In this document: positions 11,966-24,701 of the stretch, piece after piece
Position numbering within the stretch: position 1 is the stretch's first letter
How the letters are laid out: each line of letters begins with the position of its first letter
Assembly (NCBI GenBank): GCA_039000515.1
Contig: JBCFYV010000012.1
Location: 83,430,193-83,494,192 of the forward strand
Direction of reading: 5' to 3'
Source of the DNA: Timema cristinae
Lineage: Eukaryota > Arthropoda > Insecta > Phasmatodea > Timematidae
DNA length: 64,000 bases
Notes under the pieces: model-generated
Database searches by the model: none
Seen by the model: only the letters and a program-made list of their open reading frames with translations
Told to the model about the DNA's origin: nothing
Position numbers and translations under genes: made by a program

Positions 11966-12152
11966 GCTTCGGTGGCCGCATGGTCTAAGGCGCTACTCTG
12001 GCAGACTAGACTGTCGATGACGGGGGGATTCCCTCTACTTCCACGCAAATGCAGGTACACTTCCTATACATATAACGTTCCCAATCCCTAAAACATTAGC
12101 GTAATTAGTACAGAGGCGTATAAACCGAACTGGTAGTAAGACGCGGTGCTAT
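11966..12152 (+). mobile_element. SINE type B with internal deletion
   Basis: Head GCTTCGGTGGCCGCATGGTC, then CTAAGGCGCTACTCTGGCAG; the B-box region is missing after GATGACGGGGGGATT. Body and tail GTAGTAAGACGCGGTGCTAT are intact. Confidence 0.85.
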
Positions 12153-12837
12153 AAATAATAAAAAAGTAAATGTCGGGCCGTGATTTTACCCCCACCCTTA
12201 TCACCCACACTCTACATTAAGGCCTTTGGCCCTGTCGAGTGCAAATCTAAAACCTATTTTTTTGGGATGGTGGGCGGGAGGGTGAAAGGCATGGCGTGGG
12301 TTCACAACCGACCAAAGTATCCTTCCGCGCCAACAAGAACAGATGGATCACGAAAACCGTAAATGGTGCGAGTTACCGGACAGGTCTTGCGGAAAAATCA
12401 TACGTTTGGAAATATCATTTTTCTCGAGAACGAGTGAAATTTTTATGTTAATATTTTCAACACCCCTTCTAAGATAATGTATCGATGTTTATTAATTATT
12501 ACATTTTCTTATTTTTTTTATGAAACAAGCTGGAAGTTTTCTATTAAAGAATGTCAATTTTATCAATATTTGATCACTGTTAAAATTATAGAGGAAGTGC
12601 GTATGTAAAAAGTATAGCTTAATCAACATGCTTCTATTCTTGAACAAAACGTTTCCGAAAATAAAATTTCAAAACAATAAACATTCCTGGAGATAGCCGT
12701 TTGTTTCCACGCCAAATGAAAAGGGCCAATCACCTTAAGCTTGTCGAACTTGCGGCCAGATCCATGGTTCTGTGAGGCCCACTGACCTTTTGATGAACAA
12801 ACATACACTGCGGTCAGATTCATCTTATATTTTTTAG

Positions 12838-13078
12838 AAACGCGTCTTACTACCCGTTCGGATTGTAGGCCTATGTACTAAATACGCTAATGGATTAGGG
12901 GTGAGGAAGGTTGAATTGTATAGGAAGTATACCCGCGTTTGCATTGAGGAAGAGTGGAAAACAATATTGGAAAAGCCATCATCAGCACACCCAGCCTGGA
13001 TTCGAACCCCGATCTCCCAGTCATAGGCAGTCTAGTACATTGCGAGAGTATCACCTTAGACCATGCAGCCCCCGAAGC
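12838..13078 (-). mobile_element. SINE type B, full length
   Basis: Antisense tail ACGCGTCTTACTACCCGTTC, antisense B-box GATTCGAACCCC, GATCTCCCAGTC, and antisense A-box CCTTAGACCATGCAGC. Confidence 0.85.
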
Positions 13079-15510
13079 TCATCTTATTAAAAAAAATTAG
13101 AAATACATTTGAGATTATGACATATTGTGGTTTACGGACACACATTCGTCATCAATTACGAAAGTGGCTTTAACACAAGGTTAGGAGTCCACCACTTCCA
13201 CCTGTGATGAAAAAAAGTTTCCATTTTCTGGGTAAAAATAGAGAGTAAATCTTACAATTTTATTTAAATCTAAAGTTTCTCCGTGTCATAATAATGAACT
13301 AAAAATCAGGTTACATTAGGTTATGATAGGTTAGATCTGAAAAAATGAAAGGAAGAAATCTGTTTATCCCTTGGTTGGTCCATAACAACCCTACTTGGTT
13401 AGCCGCAAGCAGCACATTTTGGATTACTAAGCGGAGAGTTTTAATCTCTAATAACCCGAGAGAGAAGAATCAACAACAGCTTCTTACGAGACCAGTCACA
13501 ATTAAGGCCCTGCCTACCCATAAATGCACGGTTCTAAACAAAAGAATTTAGAACAAAATATATTTAATAATTCCACCTTGTTGTTTTTTATTTATTTTAG
13601 TAACATATCTGGGCATCTTTCATAATTCTTATGGTATTTTCAAACCATGCTAAAAATAGTTATTGAAATATTTTCATTAAAATGTTTCCATTTCAATGCA
13701 TTTTAAATGGGAAAACAAAAATTATTAATGGATTTATTTATATTCTTTGTACAATTAAGTTAGAGTGTTTGTTTATAACATAATATTTAATGAATAATTT
13801 CTTTTTCTTTTTAGACATATTTTTTAATTTGGGTTAGCTTCAATAATCACGACAATATTGAGCTCTAACGACTCCCAAGTCGACTCTCTAGTCAAAATAC
13901 ATGGTTTTAAATACAACTTTTCCTTCTGCAACTAGTTATCATAGCTGATAATAGGTGCCGTTAGTATGATCATTACCCATTTACAAGCTAGTATCATTTT
14001 GCAAGCGTTGGCTAACCTGCTGTATCGGAATACAGGCGGCAATGGAGGGTTAAACTAATCTCTGTGACCTTCTTGAGTAGAAGAAACATTAATACCATGT
14101 ACGTTAGGATAAGAAGGGTCAATGTCCAATTATGAAAATTTGCGTAATTAAATATAAACAATTAAACATCTTAATATATTCAGTAACTAAAATACTCACA
14201 AAGTCTTCCTGCTGTGTGAATAAATATAGTTGGTCCCTACTTACTTCAATGAGAGTATTACTCTAGTGATACATTATTTTCAAAGAAAAAGCGACATGCT
14301 TTTCCATACACAAAGTTTTATGACATTAGCCCTTATTTAACTGAGACAGTAAAACATGTAAAATTCTTCACTCTTATCTTATATTCTTTCTTGAGTTTTC
14401 TCATTCTTTAGCACTACACGTTGTAATAATAAGTGTTAATATTCAAAGTAAATGAAAACTACTGTACATTGAATTTTTAATCCACTATTATAATAAATAA
14501 AAATAAACATTCCTGCTCATATCAAACATAGTTATTTTAAATAAAGTTTGGTCTAAATGTAATTTGGAGACGTTCTCAGTATAATTTTATATACTAGTTT
14601 TTATTTTACTGTCTAGGATTTGACTCTCATTGGACTTTGGAATAAGTTATTTTTCAAAAAGTTAATGAACGAAGTTTTTGGTAGTCAAGATGTGAAAATG
14701 TTAATTTTATTTTATTAGCGTGTTAAATGTGATTACATTTAATTTGAACCTGTTGCATTCTCGCAGTTTGGTCGCTCGTTTTGGAAGAAATGTATCGAAT
14801 CCCGAACAATAAGTACCCACGGTGATTACTTTTTATATAATTAACAATATGTGACCTTTTTGCTTTCGAACAAAATCCAATGGATTGTATAAATTTTGAG
14901 GTGCAGAAGTATTTACAAAATATTATTTTATATCCTTGTGAATAACAAGTTTATGAAGAAAGGGCGCACAAAGAAAATCAAAGATATAATTGATTATTTA
15001 ACTTATTGTAGTAAAGGGTAAGTTTTTTTAATGGTATGCATATTACTGGCGCTTAGGCTATCTGTATCTACTAATTTAAGTACAATGGATGAGCAGCGAT
15101 ACTATTTTATTTACTGTAGAAATAATATCAAAATTAAGATACAAATAAATACTTCTATATAACAATGCAGCGATTATTCTGATATTTCAAGTACTTTTTT
15201 TTTTTTTAAAGAAAAGCTCTTAGCTGAAAGTAAATGTTACTAACACTCTGTAACGCACTTATTGTATGTTCAAAATCTCTTGTGCCTTGGCCGAGTTCGT
15301 ATCACGCTAGTACTAAGTAATTTCAACCTAACAGGGAATCGAACTAGTCAAGTTATTGAGCTGATTAATTTACGCACTCAGTGCTCAGTCATAGCACTTT
15401 AGCAATATTGACCACGACATGAAGCCGATGATAAGTAAATATATATTTAAAACCATTAAAATTAATGAACTTTTGTGTTCCCTATGCCATAAAGTAAGTA
15501 AGTATTTGAT
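13079..15510. other. Unassigned AT-rich DNA
   Basis: No gene, SINE or tandem repeat recognised in about 2.4 kb. Short TTAGG-like words lie near 13308-13335. Confidence 0.35.
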
Positions 15511-15511
15511 A

Positions 15512-15750
15512 CCCGACCGCCTCTGTTGTATAGTGGTCAGATTTACTGGCTTCAGATACTGAAGTCCCAAGTTCGATCCCCAGTGCCCCTAATTCTGTCT
15601 GTGAAGCAGTGGGTCTGAAACGGAACCAAAATCAACCTCGTGCGGACAAATGAGATAATTGAATGAATAAGTAGCGCTTCAGTCTAGAAAACTGAGATAG
15701 AAGTCTGGAGGGCTCGTTGTGCTAACCACATGGCACCCTCAGCTTGAAAA
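15512..15750 (+). mobile_element. Possible tRNA-derived SINE, third head type
   Basis: TGTATAGTGGTCAG and AGTTCGATCCCC, about 35 bases apart, resemble tRNA A and B boxes. The following 150 bases do not match the type A or B bodies. An antisense tRNA-like stretch (GTGCTAACCACATGGCACCC) closes the region. Confidence 0.4.
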
Positions 15751-15948
15751 TGTTGGCCCTATCTTTGCCAACATACGGCAGCCTCTCGATTGGTATAGCC
15801 TGCTTGCAGGCTGACACCATGGATATATTACTCAAGTTAAACTCTACCAATAGGATAAAAAATTATTCCCAAAAACATTTATTTCTGGAAAATTGTGTAA
15901 ATCCATAAGATGTTTGAAAACTGTAAACACCGTATTAAATAACAGATA

Positions 15949-16200
15949 CCCACTTCAGTGGCTGAGTGGTCTAAGGTGTCACTCGTGTTAAATTGGCCTG
16001 CTGATAGCGGAGCACTTGGGGTGCAAATCCTGGTCGAATCTATTGAGGGTAGTTTTTCCTAAATTGTTTCCCCATCTTCCAAAATAAAAATGCTGGTAGA
16101 TAACCTCTCAAATGCTTCTTTCCTCATTACCACCCAATTAGATTATCATATATGCGTATAACATGAACAGGTAGTATGACGTGGTAATATCAGTAATAAA
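15949..16200 (+). mobile_element. SINE type B, diverged
   Basis: Head TTCAGTGGCTGAGTGGTCTA, AAGGTGTCACTC, decayed B-box, TTTTTCCTAAATTGTTTCC, and tail ATGCGTATAACATGAACAGG followed by TAGTATGACGTGG. Confidence 0.75.
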
Positions 16201-16544
16201 AATAACAGATATATTTATAGTCAAAATTGTTATAGTCTTCGAAATGAAACTGCTTTTAAAATATGTTATTGCCTCCTTAGCCTTTAAATTTTAAAAATTA
16301 GCCAAAGCACAGTGGCCAAATTTAGCACATTAAATTTTAGTTATTTTTTATTTTACCTGCTTACTAATAAACTCAAATAAATGGTACAACAAAATCGTAG
16401 GCTACATACTCAATCGTATAGGTTATTTATTATAGTTAGTGACAAAACCTTCAAAAATAAGTTATCTCTAATTTTACCTTAAATACATTTTTCTCTGATA
16501 AATAAGTGTACATTATTATTTATCACTACCCTCACCAGATATTT

Positions 16545-16633
16545 ATTTGAAAAAATTTCAATAGTGGTACAACAGCATTAACCTGGAGTCACGTGACACT
16601 TTGATATGCTAATTACTCAAAATGGGTACGGGT
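16545..16633 (+). repeat. Tandem-repeat unit left of the LTR insertion
   Basis: Contains AGTGGTACAACAGCATTAAC through ACTCAAAATGGGTACGGGT, which recurs two to three times at 22410-22716. The final GGGT (16630-16633) is the left target duplication of the LTR element. Confidence 0.8.
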
Positions 16634-17169
16634 TGTAATGATATGAAATTATACATATCAATATGTTATTATTCAAATCTATATTTAAAATTACTATATT
16701 TAATATTCGAGCGGGCTGTAAGATTTATTTGTGTAGAACTGTCGAGTTGTAAGGTGTGGTGAAATCCTTCTACGTCTCTATTTAAAAAGACAACGCACTC
16801 TCCGTGGAAAGAGACGCACCTGGGTGACCTCACCCCTTTTCTTCTAGGAAGCTTCGAGAAGGAAATGTCGCTTGATATAACCCTTCAAATGCGCACATCT
16901 CCTCACTGCTGATGATCCTTCCTTCTCGACAAGAACACGTATAGCTAAGATTCATTTAACGCAATAGTCGGGCTTTTATCAAAATATAAAATGCGTGTGA
17001 TATCTAGCTAAAAGTAAACAGTTTATTCATTTAAAATAAAATAAAAGACTATAAAAAAAAAACATCAGAACTTTTAATTTATAAAATAATATAATTAATT
17101 ATTAAAATAATATCACCCTTACGATGGCGTATAGACATTTCTTATCAGGCTAGCGTTTTAATTATTACA
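16634..17169 (+). repeat. 5' LTR of the pol-less element
   Basis: 536 bp, TGTAATGATATG...TTAATTATTACA; same length as the 3' copy. A GC-richer central part (CACTCTCCGTGGAAAGAGAC) may carry promoter functions; no clean TATA/initiator pair was identified. Confidence 0.95.
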
Positions 17170-17303
17170 ATAATGGCTTCCCAACGTGGAGGGCCTGATA
17201 AGCTGAGTTAAAAAATATATATATACATAAATTCAGTTCACAACCCGAGAAAGTGAAAGTGAGTGCTCAAAGAACAGTGAAAGTGCCACAAACAGCTTAA
17301 GTA

Positions 17304-17335
<32 letters not shown>

Positions 17336-17338
17336 AGG

Positions 17339-17470
17339 TGACTTAAGAAGAAGAAGTTCCAAAGCAGGCGACGTTGGAAGAAGAAGTTCCAAACCAGGTG
17401 ACTTCAAAGGGAGAACTTCCAAATCAGGTAGCTTCACAAGAAGGTCAGAGCTTCTAGACTTCAGGTGAAG
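17339..17470 (+). repeat. Leader tandem repeats of about 36 bp
   Basis: Three to four degenerate units with AAGAAGTTCCAAAnCAGGnGAC in the 5' leader, just after a run of about 28 A at 17308-17335. Confidence 0.6.
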
Positions 17471-17523
17471 TACGCAGGGAGAATCTTACGTAAGTCATCA
17501 ACAACAACAAAATTGCATTAAAT

Positions 17524-19535
17524 ATGGAAGAAACGGACAGTAGTAGCAGTGAAGATAACTTTCCCCTAGCACAATATTCCCAACCAATAGTAAAAGAACA
17601 TTCTTGTTTAGAACTATCTGATCAGGAACAAAGTGAACAACAAATTAAGAAGGTAGTTGAACCAATAGCTCATAAAGAAGAAGACTTAAGGGGGGTGGAG
17701 AATGTTTCAAAGGTAGAAGGTATAGCTCAACAAACCACCTCAGCAAATGACCTCAATGTAGTATTAAAGCAGTTAATGCAGCAAATGAAAGAGAGTAGTG
17801 AAAAGTTGAGTCAGAAAATAGATGAAAATAGTCAGAAAATAGATGAAAGGTTTGACAAAAATAGTCAGGAGCTACAAAAAAATAGTCAGGAGCTACAAAA
17901 AACTAGTCAGGAGCTACAAAAAACTAGCCAGGAGCTACAAGAATAAAAATAAAGGTTAATGAAAGCAATGAAAATAATCAGAAACTAAACATTAAGTTTG
18001 ATGAAAAATTTAAGAATGTAAATGAACAATTCAACAGGTTAGAACAAGAATTACAGAGTAAATTTCAAGAAGTACAAAACGACTTTGACACAAAATTACA
18101 GAAAGTACAACAACAGACTAAAAGTGACCAAATGCAGGTAAGGGACGAACTACAGACGCTTAGGGAAGACTGTAGTAAGTCAGAAAAGCAGACGAATGAG
18201 CAGATAAAAGAACTCAAAAATGCAAAGGAAAAATTGAAGTTTAGACAGGATTCTTTAAATTCTAAGGTAAAAACTACTCAGGAAAGTTGCGAAAAGAATA
18301 AAAATGAAATTCTAGAACAGGTGCAAAATTTAAAAGAACGGTTTGCGACTGTTGAAAAAGAGCAACAAATATATAGTGATAACCTTAAATTCCAAAATGA
18401 CCTCTTTGATGGACACACTGGACCAGATGTGTACATAAAGGAAATAGTTGACCACCAATTGGACAAATTTAAGGACAACCTGACTGAGACTGTGGACAAG
18501 ACGTCACAAACAGTCAAACAAATGCGACAACAATTAGAACAGGCTAAGTCAAAATATGACGAGGTAGTAGAAAAAGGGACGCTAATTACCACTGGTGCCT
18601 TAGTATTACCCAGTACGGGCATACAGAATCAACTAATGGAATCTGTACCCACCTTCAGTGGAAATAATGATAGGGTGCATGCTGTACAGTTTTTGAAAAA
18701 GATGGATAGACTTTTTGAAAATAGTAAACTCACTGAAGCACAAAAAATAGCATTTTTCAATTCAAAGTTAGTAGGTGACGCTGAAGCGTGGCTGAATAAT
18801 CACGAGGCTGAATATACATCATATGAAGCAATAAAGATACCTTTTCGTAAAAGATTTTGGTCCGTGTATAAGCAGGACAAATTAGTAAATGATATTTTTA
18901 CAGGCCGGTATGATCCACATCGAGGGCCTATGTGTGACTATTACAATAGATATGCCATGCAGGCAGGGAATTTGGACATCCCTATTGACGAGGAAAGATT
19001 AGTAAATCAGTTATTGCATCACTTCCCACGTGAAATACAAGATGCTCTTATAGCTGCTAGAGTAAAAACTAGCGTTGAAATGAGAGAAATTCTTGAAATA
19101 TTTGATGAGCGCTCTAGGAGAGAAAGGTCGAAACCACACATGCAAGATAGCTCATTTCAAAATGGAGGAAACCATTTAAATAGGGAGAGTAGATATAACC
19201 AGGCACGACCTATCCAGAGATCGAACCAGGAGTCGAGAAATCGAACTTGGGAAAATTCCAATAATCAGGGAAACAATTTTAATCCTAATTACACTAATCC
19301 TAATCAAAAGGGAAATTATTCTAATCCTAATTACAAGGGAGATTTTTCTAGACCACCAGGGGATAGAATAAACTTAATCCAAAGAAAAGAACACAAGGGT
19401 AACGTTAGTCAACAAAGAAATCAGCTGATAAACACAGACCTTGAAAAAATAGAACCACACCCACTAAAAACCCATGTCATTGTTCATGAAGAACCGGGAC
19501 AAAACTTACAAAAAAATGGTCAGACAAGTAATTGA
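17524..19535 (+). CDS. gag: Gag protein of the LTR element (one frameshift)
   Basis: Retrotransposon structural protein, expected to form cytoplasmic particles around element RNA. ATG at 17524 opens an acidic serine-rich N-terminus, then a long Lys/Glu/Gln-rich coiled coil. Residues about 112-140 are four 7-residue repeats (SQELQK type) from 21-bp DNA repeats. The frame breaks near 17941-17951 in an A-rich stretch, and the next frame continues the same coiled coil without loss, reaching an ATG at 18132. A retrotransposon-gag-like core lies at about 18640-19130 (PTFSGNNDRVHAVQFLKK, FFNSKLVGDAEAWLNN, LLHHFPREIQDALI). The C-terminus is Asn/Gln-rich with NPNY repeats. No CCHC zinc knuckle is visible. 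About 670 residues in all, long for a Gag. Confidence 0.85.
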
Positions 19536-19669
19536 GTTGCCCGACAATGACAGCCACTCAAGTTAGAGAAAGGGCCACTACTTTAGAAAACTGTCAAAAA
19601 AATATTTGTGGAAAAAAAAGATGGGGGGTTAGGCTATGTTTAGACGCTAGACGAGCAAATCAATATTAA
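19532..19669 (+). pseudogene. Reverse-transcriptase-like relic
   Basis: One base back from the Gag frame, a short frame contains WGVRLCLDARRANQY (19622-19666), which resembles the RT motif RLCLDAR found in some insect Gypsy elements. A stop follows at once, and no protease, YxDD, RNase H or integrase follows. Best read as the scar of a large pol deletion. The match is short, so chance resemblance cannot be excluded. Confidence 0.5.
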
Positions 19670-21873
19670 TATATATATTAATGTTGTCCATTGATTCCAC
19701 AATCGCCTGGCAAATTTCATTGTTATGTCAAAATAAAGAGAGTTTCATATCATATAATTTTAATATGTAATAGGTGTTTAGAATTGAACCCTAGGTCTGT
19801 CTGTACACAAAGAAGAAATGAATTTACCTTGTAACTAAATGCGACTTAGGTTTGTAGTTATTAGAAATGCTACGCAGGTTTTTAGTTGCTAGAAATGTGA
19901 CGAATATTTCCTAAGAAAATGTATTGTTACAAAACAGAAAAAGAAAAAAGAGATGGAGAGTAACCCTTTTCCATCATATTCAATTCTCAGAGAAAAAAGG
20001 ATTCCTTTGACAAGAAATAAGTTTAAAGTAAACAACTATAATGGCCAGTAAGGCAGGTAGCATTTTTCTACATGAAAGTAAGAAAAATAATTTTCTTTTT
20101 TCTTTTTTTTCCTATCTCACAATATTTCTTTCTCTGACTATATTGTAATAGAAAATAGTTTTTTCTATGTACATGTCTTAAATTATATCATAAATTTTGT
20201 AAAACTTTTAAGTATAATTTTAATGAGATAAGGATAATAAATAAATTAGTTCAAGGTTCTATGAATATTAAATTCTATGTATTATGTATATTATACTAAG
20301 CAAAGATGATTAAAATTGAATTATGTGTTGTACTACCAATGTGTTAAGCAAGAATGATTAAAATGGAATTATTTGTGTTGTATTAATAATGTATTAAACA
20401 AGGAAGCATTTCAATGTTATTATATTAAGTGTGTCATCTTTATTATACAAGCTGTGTTTAGATAAATAATAATAATTTATCAAGGACTTATCATAGAAAT
20501 GTAGTGTATGTAATTCATTAAAAGTGCCTTAAAAGTAATAATATTCAAAATATCGATTCATCAGTAACAGTCGGGAAATTTTAAAGATAAAATTTAAATG
20601 CATTATCAAACAAGGGTCAAGGTATGAACCTATTACAAAACAATAAAAATGTTGAAGTTTGTAAGAAATTTTATAGGCCAAAGAAATGAACGAGTATTAA
20701 GAATCTTTGATACAGAGTTAAAAAAAAAAAATTTGTTTGACCGATCTAAATGATCGATATGAATTAAATATATTTGTTTACGACACCCAGTAATGATCGT
20801 TCATGGTAAAGTACCATCATAAATGCAAGATGTCTAAAGAAAAGGAGGTTATGTTTTAAATTCGCTTGGTATGGATAGGTAGTTATGCAATGATATGAAT
20901 TATAGTCGTAGGTCTAATATCTAGTCTTCTTGGAAGATAACACCAGTTGAAGGTGAAGAATTCGTCGTTGATCCTAATTGCACCAAATAAGGTGAGCTCC
21001 GTCGTTGATCCAATATACATTAAGGTGAGTTAAGTCGTTCAAAATAAAAATAGATATATATGGGAAGAATTGCCCCATAAAATCTATTTATGTGAGTCTA
21101 CGTCATTGAAGAAAGGTAAGATAATAGTCGACGTAATTCATTTTGTTTAAACCTATACCAGGGAAGGAATTAAAGTTGTCTGATGAGATTTTCTGGTGTG
21201 TTTCGTAAACAAATTAAAACAATATAGTTAATACAAAACTAGATAAAAGTATTCAACGGTGAAGTAAAGGAGAATGTCAAATATTTTGTCTTGGGCCTAT
21301 AAAATAAAATAAAAAAATAGCTGGAGCAAAGGCTGATTTAATTAAAGTCGTATAAAATAAAGTTAATTTAATTAAAATCAAATTGATTTGATTAAAACAT
21401 TGTTAAAGAACAATGGATAATAACCATGATGTTAAGGAGGATCGATCAATGAATATTGAGATAGATAATTTAAAACATTGTGTAATAAAACAATTAAATT
21501 AAGGGTTTTATCTACATTGTATAACATTATATTAAATATGTCAAATATATTGTATTAAGTAAATAAAATGTAATTTTGGTTAAATATTTTAGAACTAAGA
21601 TTTTCTGAATAATGCTATTAAAAAAAACACAATAAAAAAAATATTTTAGTGTGACACTGTTAAAAAAAAAGACTTTTCTGTTTTGTTGTATGTAACAAAG
21701 GAATTTCAAGAGAGAAAGTATGGTTGAGGACAAACCTTAACTCAACAATTGTACTTAAAAATAATTTTGTTCTGTATATTCAATTTTAAGTGTATTTATA
21801 AGAAACTTGTACATTATGTAATTGCTGTTAGATATCACACACGTTCAATCTTTCCAGCAATTAGGGGGGTAAC
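19670..21873. other. Non-coding 3' interior of the LTR element
   Basis: 2.2 kb, strongly AT-rich, no open frame with recognisable motifs. Two diverged ~57-bp direct repeats occur near 20298-20405 and two ~45-bp GTCGTTGATCC repeats near 20962-21035. Confidence 0.7.
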
Positions 21874-22409
21874 TGTAATGATATGAAATTATACATATCA
21901 ATATGTTATTATTCAAATCTATATTTAAAATTACTATATTTAATATTCGAGCGGGCTGTAAGATTTATTTGTGTAGAACTGTCGAGTTGTAAGGTGTGGT
22001 GAAATCCTTCTACGTCTCTATTTAAAAAGACAACGCACTCTCCGTGGAAAGAGACGCACCTGGGTGACCTCACCCCTTTTCTTCTAGGAAGCTTCGAGAA
22101 GGAAATGTCGCTTGATATAACCCTTCAAATGCGCACATCTCCTCACTGCTGATGATCCTTCCTTCTCGACAAGAACACGTATAGCTAAGATTCATTTAAC
22201 GCAATAGTCGGGCTTTTATCAAAATATAAAATGCGTGTGATATCTAGCTAAAAGTAAACAGTTTATTCATTTAAAATAAAATAAAATACTATAAAAAAAA
22301 AACATCAGAACTTTTAATTTATAAAATAATATAATTAATTATTAAAATAATATCACCCTTACGATGGCGTATAGACATTTCTTATCAGGCTAGCGTTTTA
22401 ATTATTACA
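21874..22409 (+). repeat. 3' LTR of the pol-less element
   Basis: 536 bp; one substitution seen against the 5' LTR. The target duplication GGGT follows at 22410-22413. Confidence 0.95.
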
Positions 22410-22716
22410 GGGTACAAAACTTATTTGTGTTACAAAACGGTACAAAACTAGTACAAAACTTTGGCATCAAAAAATTCAAAAGTGGTACAACAGCATTAAC
22501 CTGGAGTCACCACTTTGATATGCTAATTACTCAAAATGGGTACGGATACAAAACTTTGGCATCAAAAAAAGTTCAAAATTCAAAAGTGGTACAACTGCAT
22601 TAACCTAAAGTCACCACTTTGATATGCCAATTACTCAAAACGGGTACGGGTACAAAATGGTACAAAACTAGTACTAAACTTTGGCATTAAAAGGTTCTAA
22701 ATTCAAAAGTGGTACT
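22410..22716 (+). repeat. Short tandem array (about 110-140-bp units)
   Basis: Two full and one partial unit with GGTACAAAAC, CTTTGGCATCAAAA, AAAAGTGGTACAAC and AATTACTCAAAA. Continues the unit interrupted at 16633. Confidence 0.8.
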
Positions 22717-23501
22717 ACAGGTTAGTGGACGTCTAGCTGACTGGAATGAATAAGCTAATTTTTCTGCTCGAGAGTGTGATTGTATCTTGACGTTTATGTC
22801 TCCCCACTTTTAGTCAAACTTGGTCGCCTACACACTTTACGGTCCGGCACTACACTTCTTATCTCTCTCAATTCTTGGAAAAAAGTTTGCTTGCTGCCTT
22901 TACTGATTACCGGTCGTGGTCGCCAGTCTCCCAATTGTTTAAACAAACCAGTAGTTCTGCCAACCTGATGGCTGGAATCCACCAGTTTGTATAACGTTTG
23001 CAACGCCATCTATTTTAGAGCTGAAAGCTCAACACGCCGCCAGGGAGGATAGGCAGGGCCTTAATCGCTGTTACTGAATCCTGCTAGTAGCTTGGGTCAG
23101 GTGCCAACGAGTGTGGGTGGTAGGATGCTGTCAGGCTTACTGACAGTGTAAATATGTCCAGAGAAAAGAAGGTAAAAACCATCTTTTTCCCACCACAAAG
23201 AAAAAGTTAGAAAATGTTCTTTCTTTCGAGATTTGTAATTTTGAATCTGTTTCCAAACAGATAAGTTGTTTTGGTATTGTTATATAAATGGTAGAACTAG
23301 TTCAGTGAGAAATAAAATGTCGGGTTCCGATGATGAATCAGTCGTACGGCTGACTGTTCTCGCCTTGAAACCATGACGACTTTCCCTCGTTTTGTAACGC
23401 TTACTGGGGAATTAAGTGTAAGTGGTGATGTATAGTCTGAGTTTGGTAGGAAGAATCTGGGGGTTATGAAAGTTACTAAAACAGTTTTCATCAGGTTATG
23501 T
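22717..23501. other. Unassigned intergenic DNA
   Basis: No gene recognised. Moderately GC-rich around 22800-23110. Overlapping short open frames on both strands have no motif. Confidence 0.35.
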
Positions 23502-23588
23502 TATCTGAAACTGTCACTTTTGATATATATTATCAATACCTATAAATTAAAATAAATAATATAGTAAAATGGTATAAATGTTGGCAGC
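23502..23588. repeat. Dispersed repeat, copy 2 of 3
   Basis: GAAACTGTCACTTTTGATAT, ATATTATCAATACC and GTAAAATGGTATAAATGTTG, parallel to copies at 7590 and 34738. Confidence 0.5.
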
Positions 23589-23639
23589 AAAGATATATGT
23601 TTGGATTTTCTAAACTGTTCTTCCAATTAAAATCAACGT

Positions 23640-24320
23640 ATTGTCGGAGTAAGTTGATAGTGCCTGCAGGTTATAGGTACTACTCTCGTCGGGCTAGGTT
23701 TAGAGTGTCTGCAAATTGTAGCACTCTCGTCGGGTTAGGTTGAGAGTGTCTGCAAATTGTAGCACTCTCGTCGGGGTAGGTTGAGAGTGTCTGCAAATTG
23801 TAGCACTCTCGTCGGGCTAGGTTGGAAGTGTCTGAAAGTTGTAGGTAGCACTCTTGTAGGGGTAGATTGAGGGTGTCTGCAGGTTGTAGCTCTAGTCGGG
23901 GTAGGTTGAGAGTGTCTGCAAGTTGTAGGTAGCACTCTTGTCGGGGTATATTGAGGGTGTCTGCAGGTTGTAGCTCTAGTCGGGGTAGGTTGAGAGTGTC
24001 TGCAAGTTGTAAGTAGCACTCTTGTCGGGGTAGATTGAGTGTGTCTTCAAGTTGTAGCTCTAGTCGGGGTAAACTGAGAGTGTCTGCAAATTCTAGCTCT
24101 CTAGTCGACGTAGGTTGAGAACGTCTGAAAGCTGTAACACTCTTGTCGGGATAGGTTGAGTGTGTCTGCAAGTTGTATATTTCTAGTCGGGATAGGTTAA
24201 GAGTATATGCAGACATGGCCACCTTATCCGAAGTTGAACGTGTTTACCACATTATGTACCATTCTATCTTAGATAAGTGAAAGTGTTTGCAGGTTGGACC
24301 ACACTAGCCGAGGTATGTTG
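23640..24320. repeat. 41-bp minisatellite, about 15 units
   Basis: Units read roughly GTAGCACTCTCGTCGGGGTA then GGTTGAGAGTGTCTGCAAATT. CACTCTC and GAGAGTG within each unit are inverted repeats, so each can fold into a hairpin. Units decay towards 24320. Reverse-strand open frames here are repeat translations. Confidence 0.9.
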
Positions 24321-24701
24321 AAAGCATCTCCAACATTGATACAAGGTCGCCATATTTATCTTACAGTTATTGACACCATTTGTCAAAAGCGATATCTGCA
24401 GTACACGTCAAAGATTTTAATATGGAGACTTTAAAGTGTGTGAAGTTCCCTCCCATAGCAATCTGGCTTTAGTGTTTCAACGTAACTGGTATGGCCGCCC
24501 AGGCCCATAACAGTAAATATGTCTAGTTCGAGAACGAATAGTTCAACTTCTCGAAGGGATCTATCTGTACGTTATGGGGTGACGCGACAATTAGGCAATC
24601 GTGGTTCTTTGGCCGATTTCGGTCAGAGAAACGATGTAACAAAAAAATAAAAGGCCGAAATTTTCTCAAGGTAAGCTTGTGGAGATTGATTGAGAGATTA
24701 T

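Larger units (their letters stand above)
16634..22409 (+). mobile_element. Pol-less LTR retrotransposon with Gag
   Basis: LTRs of 536 bp (16634-17169, 21874-22409) start TGTAAT and end ATTACA. One substitution (17047 G, 22287 T) was found between them, so the insertion is recent. GGGT is duplicated on both sides. A TGG-started primer-binding-like site (TGGCTTCCCAACGTGG, 17173-17188) follows the 5' LTR; it resembles but does not equal a lysine-tRNA site. A purine tract (TTAGGGGGGT) precedes the 3' LTR. The 4.7-kb interior encodes a long Gag and a short RT-like relic, then 2.2 kb of AT-rich non-coding DNA. Protease, RNase H and integrase are absent, so mobility needed enzymes in trans. Confidence 0.92.

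Noticed and set aside
23680..24222. 180-codon reverse-strand frame rich in LNLPRLELQ
   Set aside because: Lies wholly in the 41-bp minisatellite; an overlapping second frame looks equally good.
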